NCBI GenBank assembly: GCA_946482335.1
Contig: CAMLRG010000011.1
Location: 1-52,496 of the forward strand
Length of the DNA stretch: 52,496 bases
Direction of reading: 5' to 3'
Source of the DNA: an uncultured Duganella sp.
Lineage (GTDB): Bacteria > Pseudomonadota > Gammaproteobacteria > Burkholderiales > Burkholderiaceae
Under the pieces are notes generated by a model. It was not told the origin of the DNA, did no database searches, and worked only from the letters and a program-made list of their open reading frames with translations. This document shows, one piece after another, positions 35,422 through 45,154 of this stretch (the first letter of the stretch is position 1; each line of letters begins with the position of its first letter). Position numbers and translations under genes: made by a program.

Positions 35422-35799
35422 TTAGCCATCGATGCGTGTCATGCTCGAGTGGCTGTGTACCGTGCTTTCGCCCGGCATTTGCCAGGTCACCGTCACGGTC
35501 ACCTGGGTGCCATCGACCGCGATGGTGCGCTTCCCGTTCGGCAGCGCGCTGACTTCTTCGTCTTCGACCGCGTAGGCGGCCAGGTTGCCGCGGTCGGACC
35601 ACATCATGCCAATCGCCTGGCTGGCCAGGAAGCTGGCATCGGAGCGGTACTTGGCGTCGGTGGCCTGCCTGACCGTCGCCGCCTGCATGCCGACGATGGC
35701 CAGCACGCCCATGGCGAATATGACGATGGCGACCAGCCCTTCTACCAGCACCATGCCGCCCTGCTTGTGCAATGCGCTGCGCGCCGCGGTCCTCTTCAT
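35422..35799 (-). CDS. pilV: type IV pilus minor pilin PilV
   Basis: 125 residues. The signal 'QGGMVLVEGLVAIVIFAMGVLAIVG' has the Gly-Met cleavage point with Glu at mature position 5, and 'ATDAKYRSDASFLASQAIGMMW' follows as in PilV proteins. It sits 10 bases after fimT and 17 bases before pilW. It is shorter than many PilV proteins but has no obvious truncation. Confidence 0.9.
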   Translation of the reverse strand: MKRTAARSALHKQGGMVLVEGLVAIVIFAMGVLAIVGMQAATVRQATDAKYRSDASFLASQAIGMMWSDRGNLAAYAVEDEEVSALPNGKRTIAVDGTQVTVTVTWQMPGESTVHSHSSMTRIDG

Positions 35800-35809
35800 A
35801 GCTATCCCC

Positions 35810-36409
35810 TTAACTGCATCCCTGCGGGTTGGAAGCGAACGGCAGCTTGGGATCGCACATCCGCAGCTGGCCGCCGGCGCCGACGATCACCACGTAGCGG
35901 CGCGCCGTGGACATGGCTGCGTTACTGACGTCGGCACGCGTGAAATTGGTCCCCACGGTGGTCGATTGCTTGACGCGGCCCAGGCCATCGAAGCTGACCC
36001 CGCCAACCAGTTCGGTGGCAGCCGCCAGGGGCGCGTCGAAATGTCCGGCCGGCGTCGGCAGCGGAAGCGGGTCCTCGCTGATGGCGATGCGCGACTCGCT
36101 GCTGCCCTCCTCCGCCGGGCGGGTCTGGATGGTGGCCGGGCAATCGTCCGTCGCAATCACACAACCGACGGTCCAGGCCACCCGGCCCGCCGCATCGGTC
36201 AGCGTGAAGCGCACCTCCGTATTGCGCCGCACGGCTTCGGTGCGCGCCAGCTGCAAGCCATTGAGCAGCGATTCGGCCGCGGTGCGGTTTTGCGTGTTGA
36301 CGATCCACTCGCTGAAGGCAGGCACGCCCAGCGCCAGCAACACCGCGCCAATGACCACCGTGATCATCAGTTCGACCAGGGTCACCCCTTGCTGGCGGCG
36401 GCTTAACAT
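35810..36409 (-). CDS. fimT: type IV pilus minor pilin FimT/GspH type
   Basis: 199 residues with 'QQGVTLVELMITVVIGAVLLALGVPAFSEWI' (prepilin helix) and 'ESLLNGLQLARTEAVRRN', the GspH/FimT signature. The ATG at 36409 overlaps the end of the pilE gene by seven bases. The C-terminus has 'GGQLRMCDPKLP', also usual for the family. Second gene of the operon. Confidence 0.9.
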   Translation of the reverse strand: MLSRRQQGVTLVELMITVVIGAVLLALGVPAFSEWIVNTQNRTAAESLLNGLQLARTEAVRRNTEVRFTLTDAAGRVAWTVGCVIATDDCPATIQTRPAEEGSSESRIAISEDPLPLPTPAGHFDAPLAAATELVGGVSFDGLGRVKQSTTVGTNFTRADVSNAAMSTARRYVVIVGAGGQLRMCDPKLPFASNPQGCS

Positions 36410-36834
36410 GCTCCACCCTTTTTGCGCACCCAGCAGGCGACCGGGGCGGTGCCCCAGCCTTCCGGCGCCGCCGTGGTGCTCTTGTTGTTCGATTCGTCGA
36501 TGGTGTAGGTGAAGCCGGCCATGCTGCCCTGCCCTTCGGCCTGGACCGTGAAAGCGGTCGCCGTCAGTTCGGGACAGGTGTAGCTGAAGTCGTCGGCCGC
36601 CGGCAGCGGCGCGATGGTGCCGGCCGCGCAAGCGCCGACATAGGTGCGGTTATCCTGGTAATACTGTTCCAGCTTGACCCGCATGGAAGCGAGGTTGTTG
36701 GTGGCCTGCGGGATGCGGCCGCTCAGCACATAGTTGCTGTACATCGGCATGCCGACCGCGGCCAGGATGCCGATGATGGCGACCGCCACCATCAATTCGA
36801 TCAGGGTCACGCCCGCTTGCCGCGCTGCTTTCAT
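36403..36834 (-). CDS. pilE: type IV pilin PilE-like minor pilin
   Basis: 143 residues. 'QAGVTLIELMVAVAIIGILAAVGMPMYSNYV' is a classic type IVa prepilin signal and helix; the C-terminal part has the Cys pair expected of PilE-type minor pilins ('ACWVRKKGGAC'). The ATG at 36834 with GGGAG upstream is favoured. First gene of pilE-fimT-pilV-pilW-pilX-pilY1; with PilY1 present this is probably the minor pilin PilE, not the major PilA. Confidence 0.88.
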   Translation of the reverse strand: MKAARQAGVTLIELMVAVAIIGILAAVGMPMYSNYVLSGRIPQATNNLASMRVKLEQYYQDNRTYVGACAAGTIAPLPAADDFSYTCPELTATAFTVQAEGQGSMAGFTYTIDESNNKSTTAAPEGWGTAPVACWVRKKGGAC

Positions 36835-36895
36835 TGTCGCTGCTCCCAAAGCTGCTATTCGATATGGGAAGTCTAGCCAGCCAAGCTTGCATTAC

Positions 36896-36923
36896 CCTGA
36901 GGAAAGCCTGACAAAAACCTGAC
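36896..36923. promoter_or_regulatory. three 11-bp-spaced direct repeats upstream of pilE
   Basis: CCTGAG at 36896 and CCTGAC at 36907 and 36918 repeat at exactly 11 bp. OmpR-family regulators bind such direct repeats. The site lies 60-90 bp upstream of the pilE start, where an activator would bind, and next to an OmpR-type two-component system (36934-38938). Confidence 0.55.
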
Positions 36924-36933
36924 AGCAGCAGTT

Positions 36934-38274
36934 TTAGGAGGGGAAGTAGACGGAAAACAGGGCACCGCGCCCGCTTTTCGGGGTGTCGATGGCGACGCTG
37001 GCACCGTGGGCGGTGGCGATGTCGCGCACGATGGCCAGGCCCAGGCCGCTGCCCGTGGTCTTTTCGTCAAGACGCTGGAAGCGCTGGAACACGGCGGCAC
37101 GCTTGGCCGGTGGGATGCCGGGACCCGAATCCTCCACCGTCAGCATGCCGCCGCCCAGGTGCGGGAAACAGCTGACCGTCACCGCGCCTTTCGCCGGCGT
37201 GTAACGGATCGCGTTGTCGACCAGGTTGTCGGCCAGGTCCCGCAGCAGGAAGCGGTCGCCGGTCACCATGGTCGGCTGCAGGTCGAAACCCAGGTCGATA
37301 TCCTTGCGCAGCGCCTGTTCGACGAAGTGCTGGATCGATTCTTCCAGCAACTGGTCGAGCGCCAGGCGTTCCATGCGCGTCTTGCGCAAGGGCCCCGGCT
37401 CGGCGCGCGCCAGCGCCAGCAACTGGTTGACCTGGCGGATCATGCGTTCGGTGGAAGCCTGCATCATCGCCAGCGACGAGGCATCGCCGGGCGCGCGTTC
37501 CTGCGCCGCCAGCAACTCGATCTGGGTACGCAGGCCGGCCAGCGGCGTGCGCAGCTGGTGCGCCACGTTGGCCAGGAAATCCTGCTGCGCCTGCGCGCCT
37601 TCGCGCACCTTTTCCAGCAAGCCGTTGAAGGCTTGCACCACGGGCGCGACTTCCAGCGGCACGTCGGCGGCGGCGATCGGCGCCAGTTCGTCGGCGCCGC
37701 GCGCCTGGATGCCGGCGCGTACCCGGTTCAGCGGCAACAGGCCATTGGTGACCGAGAACCAGACCAGCCCCACCGAAGCGAGCGTGAATACGGCCGCCAG
37801 CGGCAGCATGGCGCGCACGATGGCGGCGCGCGCCTGCCCGCGCTTGCGCAGCGTCTTGGCCACCACCACGATGGCCGGCTGTTGCCCGGCCAGCACCGGC
37901 AGCGCCACCATGCGCACCGCTTCGCCTGCGATCACGCCGTCGATGGCGGGGGCGCCGGCACGCGCCGGCAGCACCGGCAATACCGCATCGCCGGCCACCA
38001 GGCGGCCCTGGCCGTCGCGCACGGAAAAATAGACTTTGTCGAGTTCATCGTCGCGCAGCACGCGTTCCGCGGCCGGCGGCAAATCCAGCGCCAGGCGGCC
38101 ATCGCGTTCGGCCACGCGCGCGCCAAGCATGGCCGCGGCGTCGCCCAGCGACTGGTCGAATGCGATCTGGGCCGGAATCCACGCCAGGGCATAGTTCAGG
38201 GCCACGCCGGCCAGGTTCAGCAGCAGCACAGGCGCGATCAACCACTTGAGCAGGCGCAGGCGGATGCTATCCAA
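36934..38274 (-). CDS. sensor histidine kinase, QseC/TctE type
   Basis: 446 residues from a TTG start that overlaps the response regulator's stop and has GGAG seven bases upstream. Two membrane helices (about 8-30 and 155-177) bound a periplasmic domain; a HAMP-like linker, the HisKA box 'FLANVAHQLRTPLAG' with His239, and the ATPase motifs 'DNAIRYTP', 'DSGPGIP' and 'GSGLGLAIV' follow. It phosphorylates the neighbouring OmpR-type regulator. The signal is unknown; TctE-like relatives sense tricarboxylates, QseC-like ones other cues. Located between that regulator and the pilE promoter. Confidence 0.92.
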   Translation of the reverse strand: MDSIRLRLLKWLIAPVLLLNLAGVALNYALAWIPAQIAFDQSLGDAAAMLGARVAERDGRLALDLPPAAERVLRDDELDKVYFSVRDGQGRLVAGDAVLPVLPARAGAPAIDGVIAGEAVRMVALPVLAGQQPAIVVVAKTLRKRGQARAAIVRAMLPLAAVFTLASVGLVWFSVTNGLLPLNRVRAGIQARGADELAPIAAADVPLEVAPVVQAFNGLLEKVREGAQAQQDFLANVAHQLRTPLAGLRTQIELLAAQERAPGDASSLAMMQASTERMIRQVNQLLALARAEPGPLRKTRMERLALDQLLEESIQHFVEQALRKDIDLGFDLQPTMVTGDRFLLRDLADNLVDNAIRYTPAKGAVTVSCFPHLGGGMLTVEDSGPGIPPAKRAAVFQRFQRLDEKTTGSGLGLAIVRDIATAHGASVAIDTPKSGRGALFSVYFPS

Positions 38275-38938
38275 CGGCGGGCTCCAGCATATAGCCAAAG
38301 CCGCGGATGGTGCGGATGCTGATGCCGGCATCGGCCGTCTTCTGCCGGATGCGCGAGATATACACTTCCACCGCGTTCGGCGTCACGTCCTCGCCCCAGG
38401 GCAGGATGGCATCGATGATCTGCTGCTTGCTCACCACGCGCGCGCTGTGCTGCAGCAGGTATTCCAGCACCGCCCACTCGCGCACCGACAGGTCGATCAC
38501 CGCGTCGCGCACGCGGGCGCGCTTGGCGCCCAGGTCCAGCACCAGTTCGCCCATTTGCAACACGGCCGGCTTGGGTGCGTGGCGCCGCGCCAGCGCCCGC
38601 ACCCGCGCCACCAGCTCCGGCGTGGCGAAAGGCTTGACCAGGTAATCGTCGGCGCCCAGTTCCAGCCCGCGCACGCGGTCTTCCACCGCATCGCGCGCGG
38701 TCAGCAACAGCACCGGCAACTGGCTGCCGCGTGCCCGCAGGCGGCGCACCACCTCGAAGCCGTCCAGGCCCGGCAGGCCGATATCGAGCACCAGCACGTC
38801 GACCGGCCCGGGACGCTGCAGCAAGGCGTCGGCTTCGCTGCCGCTGCGCAGCAGCTCGACCTTCATGCCGTGCCCACCCAGCACCCGTGCCAGACCGTCG
38901 GCCAGAACTGCGTCGTCTTCTACCAGGATCACGTGCAT
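38267..38938 (-). CDS. OmpR-family response regulator
   Basis: 223 residues: receiver domain with acidic pocket 'VEDD', phospho-acceptor Asp52 ('[11 protein letters not shown]'), Thr/Lys switch ('LLTARD', 'LVKPF'), and a C-terminal winged helix ('[19 protein letters not shown]', '[11 protein letters not shown]'). It forms an operon with the kinase that follows. The divergent chemoreceptor gene starts 106 bp away. Possible targets are its own promoter and the repeats before pilE; this is inference. Confidence 0.93.
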   Translation of the reverse strand: MHVILVEDDAVLADGLARVLGGHGMKVELLRSGSEADALLQRPGPVDVLVLDIGLPGLDGFEVVRRLRARGSQLPVLLLTARDAVEDRVRGLELGADDYLVKPFATPELVARVRALARRHAPKPAVLQMGELVLDLGAKRARVRDAVIDLSVREWAVLEYLLQHSARVVSKQQIIDAILPWGEDVTPNAVEVYISRIRQKTADAGISIRTIRGFGYMLEPAVG

Positions 38939-39044
38939 GGTGCTTCGGAAAAATGGGGAACCTGCGCATTATGCCCCGATTCACGATGCGGTAACAATTG
39001 CCACGCATCATGACGGCGCCTTGCAATCACTTCGCGGATCACAC

Positions 39045-41015
39045 ATGCTTTTCCTCCAGCCTGCCATCGTGCTCATGCAGCGCCTGCGCCTGCTACCCAA
39101 GTTCGCCCTGCTCTCCCTGGTGTTCCTGTTGCCCCTGTTGCTGGCCTGCGGCCTGCTGGTGGCGGAACTGCATAAATCGGTGTCGTTCGCGGTCCAGGAG
39201 CGGCAAGGCCTGGCCTATGTGCGCCAGCTGCACGAACTGCGCAGCCAGCTGCAGCAAAAGCGCAGCCTGGAGCACATGCGCCTGGCCGCCAACCAGCCCG
39301 CCGATGCGCGGGCCGCGACGGCCGCTGCCAGTGCCGCGCTGGCGGCGTTGCGCCCGCTGGCCGTCGGTCCGCTGGCCGGGCTGGAAGCGCAGGCGGAACT
39401 GGAGCAGGACTGGCAAGGGCTGCAGCAGCGCCAGGCCGGCTTCGACGCGCGCGCCAGCTTTGCGGCGCACAGCAAGCTGGTCGCCAAAGTGGACAGCCTG
39501 GCAGCCCTGGCCGCCGACCGCGCGCGCCTGTCGCTCGACCCCGAAGTGCGCAGCGTGTACCTGATCGCGTCTTTCCTGAAGACCTTCCCCGACTTGCTCG
39601 AGAACCTGTCGGTGATCAGCGGCCGCGGCGCCGCCTATATCGACAGCGGCCTGTTCGAAGCCAATGAAGACCAGATGCTGAACGCCACCGCCATGCTGGC
39701 GCGCCACGAGCTGGAACGCCTGCCGGCGCAGTACCGCGCCATCTTCGCCAACAATCCCGGGCTGGCAGCCTCGCTCGAGCCTCGGCTGGCGGCGGTGCCG
39801 GCCGCGCTGGCCTTCCTGGAACGGGCCCGCAATGAAGTGCTGAACTCCTACAACCAGACCAGCGGCAAGGAATTCAACGGTGCCGGGCTGCAAGCGGCGG
39901 CCGCCCTGCAAGCGCTGTCCGGCAGCACCGCCGATGCGCTGGAACAGTTGCTGGCCGAACGCGCCGCCCGCAATGCCCTGCACCGCAACGGCGTAGCCGC
40001 CGCGGTGCTGGCCGCCATCCTGCTGGCGGGCTGGCTGGGTGCCGGCTTCTACCTCTCCTTCACGCGCGACATCCGGCACCTGAACCGGGCGGTGCAGGCG
40101 GCCGCCGCCGGCGACCTGAGCGTGCGCATCGCTTCCCCGGCGCGCGACGAGATCGGCAGCCTTGCCAATGCCTTCAGCGCCATGACGGCCGCCCTGGAAA
40201 CCCTGGTGGCCGACATCCGCAGCGGCGCCGCGCGCATCGCCAGCGCCGCCGACGAACTGGCCAGCGGCAGCACGGCCCTGAACGGCTCCACCAGTACCCA
40301 GGCCGAGGCGCTGCACGTCACCGTCGGCGCCATGGAGGAACTGGATGCCGCCGTCCAGCGCAATGCCGCCCACGCCGACGATGGCCGCGCCCTGGTGAAG
40401 GAGGCGGCCGGCGTGGCGCGCAGCGGGGGCGAAAGCGTGCAGGCGGTGGTGGGCACCATGGCCGCGATCCGCAGCAGTTCCGACCGCATCGGCGACATCA
40501 TCGGCGTAATCGATGGCATCGCCTTCCAGACCAACATCCTGGCGTTGAATGCCGCCGTGGAAGCGGCACGCGCCGGCGAAGCGGGCCGCGGCTTTGCCGT
40601 GGTGGCCTCGGAAGTGCGCAACCTCGCGCAACGCTCGGCCGCCGCCGCCCTGGAAATCAAACACTTGATCGGCGACTCCGTCAGCAAGGTCGAAAGCGGC
40701 AACGTCCAGGTCGATGCCGCCGGCGCCACGATGGCGCAAGTGGTCGCCGCCGTGCGCAGCATGGAAGAAGTCATTGCCCGCATCACCGAGGCCGAAGCCG
40801 GCCAACGCAGCGAGATCGCGCGCATCAACGGCGCCCTGCACCGCATCGACGACATGACGCGCCAGAATGCGGCACTGGTGGTACAAGCGGCCGAGGGCGC
40901 CAGCCGTGTCCATGCCGAGACGGCCCTGCTGAACCAGGCACTGGGACAGTTCCGCCTGGCGGGCGCGCGCCCGGCCATTTCCAAAAGTGCGCCAGTGAAA
41001 ATCGCAATGTTGTAG
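39045..41015 (+). CDS. methyl-accepting chemotaxis protein
   Basis: About 656 residues. Membrane helix 1 at about 19-41, a large periplasmic helical sensor (about 45-312, NIT-like in feel), helix 2 at about 314-338, HAMP, then the signalling coiled coil with the invariant tip '[19 protein letters not shown]' near residues 492-510. It relays ligand binding to CheA/CheW. The start at 39045 is the first ATG consistent with the N-terminal helix, but the ribosome binding site is weak; ATG 39075 is an alternative. No che genes lie nearby. The C-terminus lacks a NWETF-like receptor-tether pentapeptide. Confidence 0.92.
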   Translation: MLFLQPAIVLMQRLRLLPKFALLSLVFLLPLLLACGLLVAELHKSVSFAVQERQGLAYVRQLHELRSQLQQKRSLEHMRLAANQPADARAATAAASAALAALRPLAVGPLAGLEAQAELEQDWQGLQQRQAGFDARASFAAHSKLVAKVDSLAALAADRARLSLDPEVRSVYLIASFLKTFPDLLENLSVISGRGAAYIDSGLFEANEDQMLNATAMLARHELERLPAQYRAIFANNPGLAASLEPRLAAVPAALAFLERARNEVLNSYNQTSGKEFNGAGLQAAAALQALSGSTADALEQLLAERAARNALHRNGVAAAVLAAILLAGWLGAGFYLSFTRDIRHLNRAVQAAAAGDLSVRIASPARDEIGSLANAFSAMTAALETLVADIRSGAARIASAADELASGSTALNGSTSTQAEALHVTVGAMEELDAAVQRNAAHADDGRALVKEAAGVARSGGESVQAVVGTMAAIRSSSDRIGDIIGVIDGIAFQTNILALNAAVEAARAGEAGRGFAVVASEVRNLAQRSAAAALEIKHLIGDSVSKVESGNVQVDAAGATMAQVVAAVRSMEEVIARITEAEAGQRSEIARINGALHRIDDMTRQNAALVVQAAEGASRVHAETALLNQALGQFRLAGARPAISKSAPVKIAML

Positions 41016-41179
41016 GACTAGCCTGACAAGCTGCCATGTTGCCAGCCTACATGACGGAGGTAACAGGTCTTATGTTCATCACTCACATAGAAAATTAAAG
41101 TAATACCAACGCGATCGGCAAGCAGCACTCCAAGAATGCCGACTGCAATACCGTGTACTTTAGTTTCTGTGAGGATAAA

Positions 41180-41989
41180 ATGAACAACACTCAACTTAGC
41201 GTCTCTGCCCAGAACTCGCTGTCCCATGCAATACCTGCCAGTTCGACGGAGTTCAAAGTTGCGTCCCGGCCAGTTGTCAGCTACAGCGGCGCCCAGCAGA
41301 ATGAATTGCTGGCAGCCCTCCCTCGTGAAGCGCTGGAAGCCCTGTTTGAACATCTGGAATTGGTGCAACTTCCCTTCGGTAAAGAATTGTTTGAGTTCGG
41401 CAGCAAGCTGGAGTACGTCTACTTCCCGACCACCGCCATCCTGTCCCTGCTGTATGTGATGGAAGATGGCGCCACCACCGAAATTGCAGTGGTCGGCCAC
41501 GAAGGCGTGGTGGGCGTGTCGATGTTTGCCGGTGAGCGCGCCATGAGCACGGCGGTGGTGCAAAGCGCCGGTTACGGCTATCGCCTGAAAGCGCAAGCCT
41601 TGCGCGATGCCTTCAACCAGGGCGGCGCCTTGCCGCAGTTGCTGATGCGCTACAACGCCGCACTATTTGCCCAGATGGCGCAAAACGCTGTCGGCGGCCG
41701 CCACAGCTCGATCGAGCAGAAACTGTGCCGCTGGCTGCTGGACCGTCTGGACCGCTCCCCCAGCAATGAGCTGAAAGTCACGCAAGAGATGATTTCGATC
41801 ATGCTGGGCGTACGCCGCGAATCGATCACCGCCGCCGCCGGCAAGCTGCAGGAAGACGGCATGATCACCTACCGCCGCGGCAACATCACTGTGATTGATC
41901 GTGAAGGTCTGGAACGCTATGCGGGCGAGTGCTATAAGGTGGCGAAGACGGAATATGATCGTCTGCTCGCTGATGTAGCTTGCTGCTAG
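41180..41989 (+). CDS. Crp/Fnr-family transcriptional regulator
   Basis: 269 residues with a cyclic-nucleotide-binding-like beta barrel ('GKELFEFGSKLEYVYFPTTAILSLL', 'TEIAVVGHEGVVGVSMF') and a C-terminal Crp-type winged helix ('VTQEMISIMLGVRRESITAAAGKLQ'). There are no Fnr-type cysteine ligands. ATG 41180 is preceded by GAGGAT. This subgroup is common in Oxalobacteraceae with unknown effector. The last 104 bases overlap the 3' end of the convergent histidine kinase gene. Confidence 0.9.
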   Translation: MNNTQLSVSAQNSLSHAIPASSTEFKVASRPVVSYSGAQQNELLAALPREALEALFEHLELVQLPFGKELFEFGSKLEYVYFPTTAILSLLYVMEDGATTEIAVVGHEGVVGVSMFAGERAMSTAVVQSAGYGYRLKAQALRDAFNQGGALPQLLMRYNAALFAQMAQNAVGGRHSSIEQKLCRWLLDRLDRSPSNELKVTQEMISIMLGVRRESITAAAGKLQEDGMITYRRGNITVIDREGLERYAGECYKVAKTEYDRLLADVACC

Positions 41990-43409
41990 GATGCTGCGGG
42001 GGCGCGCCGCGCCCCGCCCGCCCCTTCAAGGGAATGTAGACTTCGATACACGTTCCCTGGTCCCCCCGCCCACGGCGGATATTCAATACCCCACCCAACA
42101 GCAAAGCCCGCTCCCGCATGCCCAGCAAGCCATGCGACATGGGCTTGGCCAGCGTGGGCGCGGCAATGCCGATGCCATCGTCGATAATGCGCAGCACCAG
42201 CATATCGTCGCGCTGCAGCTTGAGCGACACGCTGACGCGGCGCGCCTTGGCATACTTGCGGATATTGGTCAGCGATTCCTGCACGATGCGGAACAAGGCG
42301 ATCGACAGGCTGCTGTCGCCGGCTTTGGCCACGGCATCGACTTCGACCCCGATCTCGGTATCGCAAGGAATGCTGGTCATGCGCGCGAAGTCTTCGCAAT
42401 AGCTGTCGATGGCCGCGCACAAGCCCAGGTTGTCCAGCAGGCTGGGGCGCAAGTCTTCGATGATGCGGCGCTTCAATTCCACGGTTTCCATCAGGGTGCC
42501 GCGCGCCCGGCGCAACTGATCCGCCAATTCCGGATTGGTTTTTTGCAGCTGGTGCGTGACGGCCGAAATGTCCATGCTGATCGACGTCAGGTGGGCGCCC
42601 ATTTCATCGTGCAGCTCGCGCGACAGGCGCATCTTTTCCTCTTCGCTGATCGAGATCAGGTGGCGCGACAACACGGAAAGCTGCTCGGTGCGCTGTTGCA
42701 CCATCGATTCCAGGCTTTCGTTCGACAGTTGCAGCGCATGTTCGACCGCCGCGCGGTGGATGAAGCTGCGCCGCACCAGCTGGTAAAACATCACCAGCAC
42801 CACGATGGCGATGGCGTTGATGCCGGCGCCCATCACCACGGCCTTCTGGTATTCCTGGTAGAAGCTGGCGGCGCGCGCCGCCATCGCTTCGCCCTGCTCG
42901 CGCACCATGATCACCACTTGCAGCCGGATTTCATCCATGCCGCTGCGTTCGTCGCTGACCTTGGCGATGTTGACGATCTCGTCCAGCCCGCTGTGTTTGT
43001 AGACGTCGATGGCCTGGCTCACGATGGCGATGCGCTTGCGCACCAGCGACTGCAATTGCTGCAAATTCTTCAACTGTGCGGGGTTATTCGCCAGCAGTTT
43101 TTCCAGTTCGCGGAATTCGCGCTCCGATTCGGTGATCACGGCGCGCGTCGGCCCCAGGTAAGTCTCGTTGCCTGATATGAAATAACCGCGCGCGCTGCTG
43201 TCGGCATCGAGCATCAGCACGTTCAGGTACTGCAAGCGCTCGGCCACGCGCGAACTGATGGCCAGCTGCTCGTTGGCGCCCTTCAGTGACTGCAGGTTAT
43301 GAAACAGGCTGAAGCCGTTAGCGATGAGGATCAGCGCGCACGTCACGCACAGCAGCGTTTTGTAGAGCGGCAGACGGTGTCGCGGGGCTGGTTGGATGGT
43401 GAAGTACAT
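41886..43409 (-). CDS. NarL-type sensor histidine kinase with CHASE3-like domain
   Basis: 507 residues. Helices at about 17-35 and 191-211 bound a periplasmic helical CHASE3-like domain ('DADSSARGYFISGNETYLG'). A coiled linker leads to HisKA_3 with 'SRELHDEMGAHL' (His267) and a short ATPase domain ('GLLGMRERALLLGG'). The start at 43409 has GGGA upstream. After 'VYIPLKG' an unusual Pro/His/Ser-rich tail of about 45 residues runs antisense through the end of the Crp-like gene. The LuxR-type regulator upstream on the same strand is the likely partner. Confidence 0.9.
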   Translation of the reverse strand: MYFTIQPAPRHRLPLYKTLLCVTCALILIANGFSLFHNLQSLKGANEQLAISSRVAERLQYLNVLMLDADSSARGYFISGNETYLGPTRAVITESEREFRELEKLLANNPAQLKNLQQLQSLVRKRIAIVSQAIDVYKHSGLDEIVNIAKVSDERSGMDEIRLQVVIMVREQGEAMAARAASFYQEYQKAVVMGAGINAIAIVVLVMFYQLVRRSFIHRAAVEHALQLSNESLESMVQQRTEQLSVLSRHLISISEEEKMRLSRELHDEMGAHLTSISMDISAVTHQLQKTNPELADQLRRARGTLMETVELKRRIIEDLRPSLLDNLGLCAAIDSYCEDFARMTSIPCDTEIGVEVDAVAKAGDSSLSIALFRIVQESLTNIRKYAKARRVSVSLKLQRDDMLVLRIIDDGIGIAAPTLAKPMSHGLLGMRERALLLGGVLNIRRGRGDQGTCIEVYIPLKGRAGRGAPPQHPSSKLHQRADDHIPSSPPYSTRPHSVPDLHDQSQ

Positions 43410-43489
43410 GTTCCCGATTATAGACCTACAGCAAGATCCTGCCGCACGGAAAGCCAACCGTGCGGCACCGCAACATGTAACCAGACGTA

Positions 43490-44122
43490 TCAGTCCAGCA
43501 GATTATTCTTCATTGCGTAGTACGTCAGGTCGCTATTCGATTGCAAGCCCATCTTTTCCATGATGCGCGTGCGATACGTACTTACCGTCTTGATGCTCAG
43601 CGACAGCGCCGTGCCGATGTCCGACACGGTGGCGCCGCGGGCCAGGCGCAGGAACACCTGGAATTCGCGGTCCGACAGCTCGGTGTGCAGGGCCGTATTC
43701 GGGTCGCGGTCGAAACTTTGCGCCAGCAGCTCGCCCACCTGCGAACTGACATAGCGCCGGCCCTGGTGCACGGTGCGCACGGCGTTGATCAACTCTTCCG
43801 CCTCGCATTCCTTGTTCAGGTAACCGTTGGCGCCCATCTTGAACAGGTTGAGCGCATATTGCTGGGCGGGATAACCCGACAGGATCAGCACCGGCAAATC
43901 CGGCTGGCCCTGGCGGATGGTGCGCAAGGTGTCGATGCCGCTTTGGTCGGGCATGGCGATGTCGAGCAGCAGCACGTCGCACACTTCCTTGCGTGCAATG
44001 TCGAGCGCTTCGCGGCCGGTGCTGCCCTCGGCCACGACACTGAATTCGTCCGAAGACGAAAAGATTTGCTTGAAACCCGCCCGTACAATCTGGTGGTCGT
44101 CACAGATGGCTACGCGAATCAT
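43490..44122 (-). CDS. LuxR/NarL-family response regulator
   Basis: 210 residues: receiver domain with Asp54 ('LLLDIAMPDQSG') and a C-terminal LuxR helix-turn-helix ('LSDREFQVFLRLARGATVSDIG', 'LSIKTVSTYRTRIMEKMG'). GAGGGAAG precedes the start. It lies 80 bases upstream of the kinase start and forms a two-component pair with it. Similar to UvrY/FixJ-like regulators; targets unknown. Confidence 0.93.
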   Translation of the reverse strand: MIRVAICDDHQIVRAGFKQIFSSSDEFSVVAEGSTGREALDIARKEVCDVLLLDIAMPDQSGIDTLRTIRQGQPDLPVLILSGYPAQQYALNLFKMGANGYLNKECEAEELINAVRTVHQGRRYVSSQVGELLAQSFDRDPNTALHTELSDREFQVFLRLARGATVSDIGTALSLSIKTVSTYRTRIMEKMGLQSNSDLTYYAMKNNLLD

Positions 44123-44240
44123 TTTCTTCCCTCTTGAATTCCTAGCTTGGGAACGGAGCCAGCGTCTGCAATATCACTAGCAAAATCATAACGTTAATAT
44201 TGTAGCACCAATGTTTTAACAGTTAGGCTGAGTCTAACCG

Positions 44241-44263
44241 AAAAAAAGGACGCCTAAGCGCCC
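44241..44263 (-). terminator. terminator after merR
   Basis: On the minus strand GGGCGC-TTAG-GCGTCC (one G-T pair) is followed by TTTTTTT. It ends the long rpmI/pheS/ihfA/merR transcript before the response regulator gene. Confidence 0.8.
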
Positions 44264-44276
44264 TTGCTACAGCTGC

Positions 44277-44684
44277 TTACAACTTCAATAGCTCGAGGAT
44301 GGCTGACAGTTCCCTGCGCAGCATCTCACGGTCCAGCGGTGGCGCGTCATGTGCCGCTGCACCCAAGCCAGATCCTTCATCATACTCGCCCTGCGCCGAA
44401 TCGGTAGCGCGGCTATCAAGCTTATTGCGGGCACCACTGATGGTGAAGCCCTGCTCGTACAGCAATTCGCGGATGCGGCGGATCAGCAGCACTTCGTGGT
44501 GCTGGTAATAGCGGCGGTTTCCGCGCCGCTTGACCGGTTTCAGCTGGGTGAATTCCTGTTCCCAGTAGCGCAGCACGTGCGGCTTGACGCCGCACAGTTC
44601 GCTGACCTCGCCAATGGTGAAATAGCGCTTGGCCGGAATCGGCGGCAACACTACCAGGTCTGCCTTGCCAGGACGGTCGTTCAT
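44277..44684 (-). CDS. MerR-family transcriptional regulator next to ihfA
   Basis: 135 residues. The MerR winged helix covers about residues 20-90 ('YFTIGEVSELCGVKPHVLRYWEQEF', 'NRRYYQHHEVLLIRRIRELLYEQG'). The C-terminal part is short, with no metal-binding cysteines and no ligand domain. This merR gene downstream of pheST-ihfA is a conserved arrangement in beta- and gammaproteobacteria. It starts 17 bases after ihfA and is surely co-transcribed. Function in the family is not settled. Confidence 0.92.
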   Translation of the reverse strand: MNDRPGKADLVVLPPIPAKRYFTIGEVSELCGVKPHVLRYWEQEFTQLKPVKRRGNRRYYQHHEVLLIRRIRELLYEQGFTISGARNKLDSRATDSAQGEYDEGSGLGAAAHDAPPLDREMLRRELSAILELLKL

Positions 44685-44701
44685 TCAAGCGTCCTTGCTG
44701 C

Positions 44702-45154
44702 TCAGGCGCTGCGCGCCGGGCCGGCGCTGTCTTCGACCATGCCTTTCAGCTTCTGGCTGGCGTGGAAGGTCACCACACGGCGTGCCGTGATCGGGATTTC
44801 CTCGCCGGTTTTCGGGTTGCGGCCCGGGCGCTGCGGCTTGTCGCGCAGCTGGAAGTTGCCGAAACCGGACAACTTGACCGCTTCGCCCCGCTCCAGCGCG
44901 TTGCGGATCTCGTCGAAGAAGGTTTCGACCATGTCCTTGGCCTCACGCTTGTTCAGGCCCACCTGTTCGAACAGAAGTTCGGCCAGTTCCGCCTTGGTCA
45001 GCGTCGGCAAATCCTTTTCAGCTTCCTGGCGTACTTTGGCGCTCTGCATTGCGCTGTGCAGTTCGGCGTCCAATGCGGATTCAAGTACGGCGGAATCGAC
45101 GTCGTTGTTGTTAATTTTGCTGCCCTGCCTTCTAAAAGTACATGAGTCCGGCAT
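44702..45154 (-). CDS. ihfA: integration host factor alpha subunit
   Basis: The C-terminal ~100 residues are canonical IHF-alpha: '[27 protein letters not shown]', '[28 protein letters not shown]' and the DNA-bending Pro loop. IHF bends DNA in recombination, replication and sigma54 activation. The N-terminus is unclear. An ATG at 45154 has AGGGAG seven bases upstream and gives a 48-residue acidic extension, but it lies in a 9-bp hairpin. ATG 45049 gives a more usual 115-residue protein but has no ribosome binding site. Part of pheS-pheT-ihfA-merR. Confidence 0.9.
   Translation of the reverse strand: MPDSCTFRRQGSKINNNDVDSAVLESALDAELHSAMQSAKVRQEAEKDLPTLTKAELAELLFEQVGLNKREAKDMVETFFDEIRNALERGEAVKLSGFGNFQLRDKPQRPGRNPKTGEEIPITARRVVTFHASQKLKGMVEDSAGPARSA

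Noticed and set aside
39093..40913. Long open frame antisense to the chemoreceptor gene
   Set aside because: Gly/His/Gln-rich shadow; the plus strand has the invariant chemoreceptor tip.
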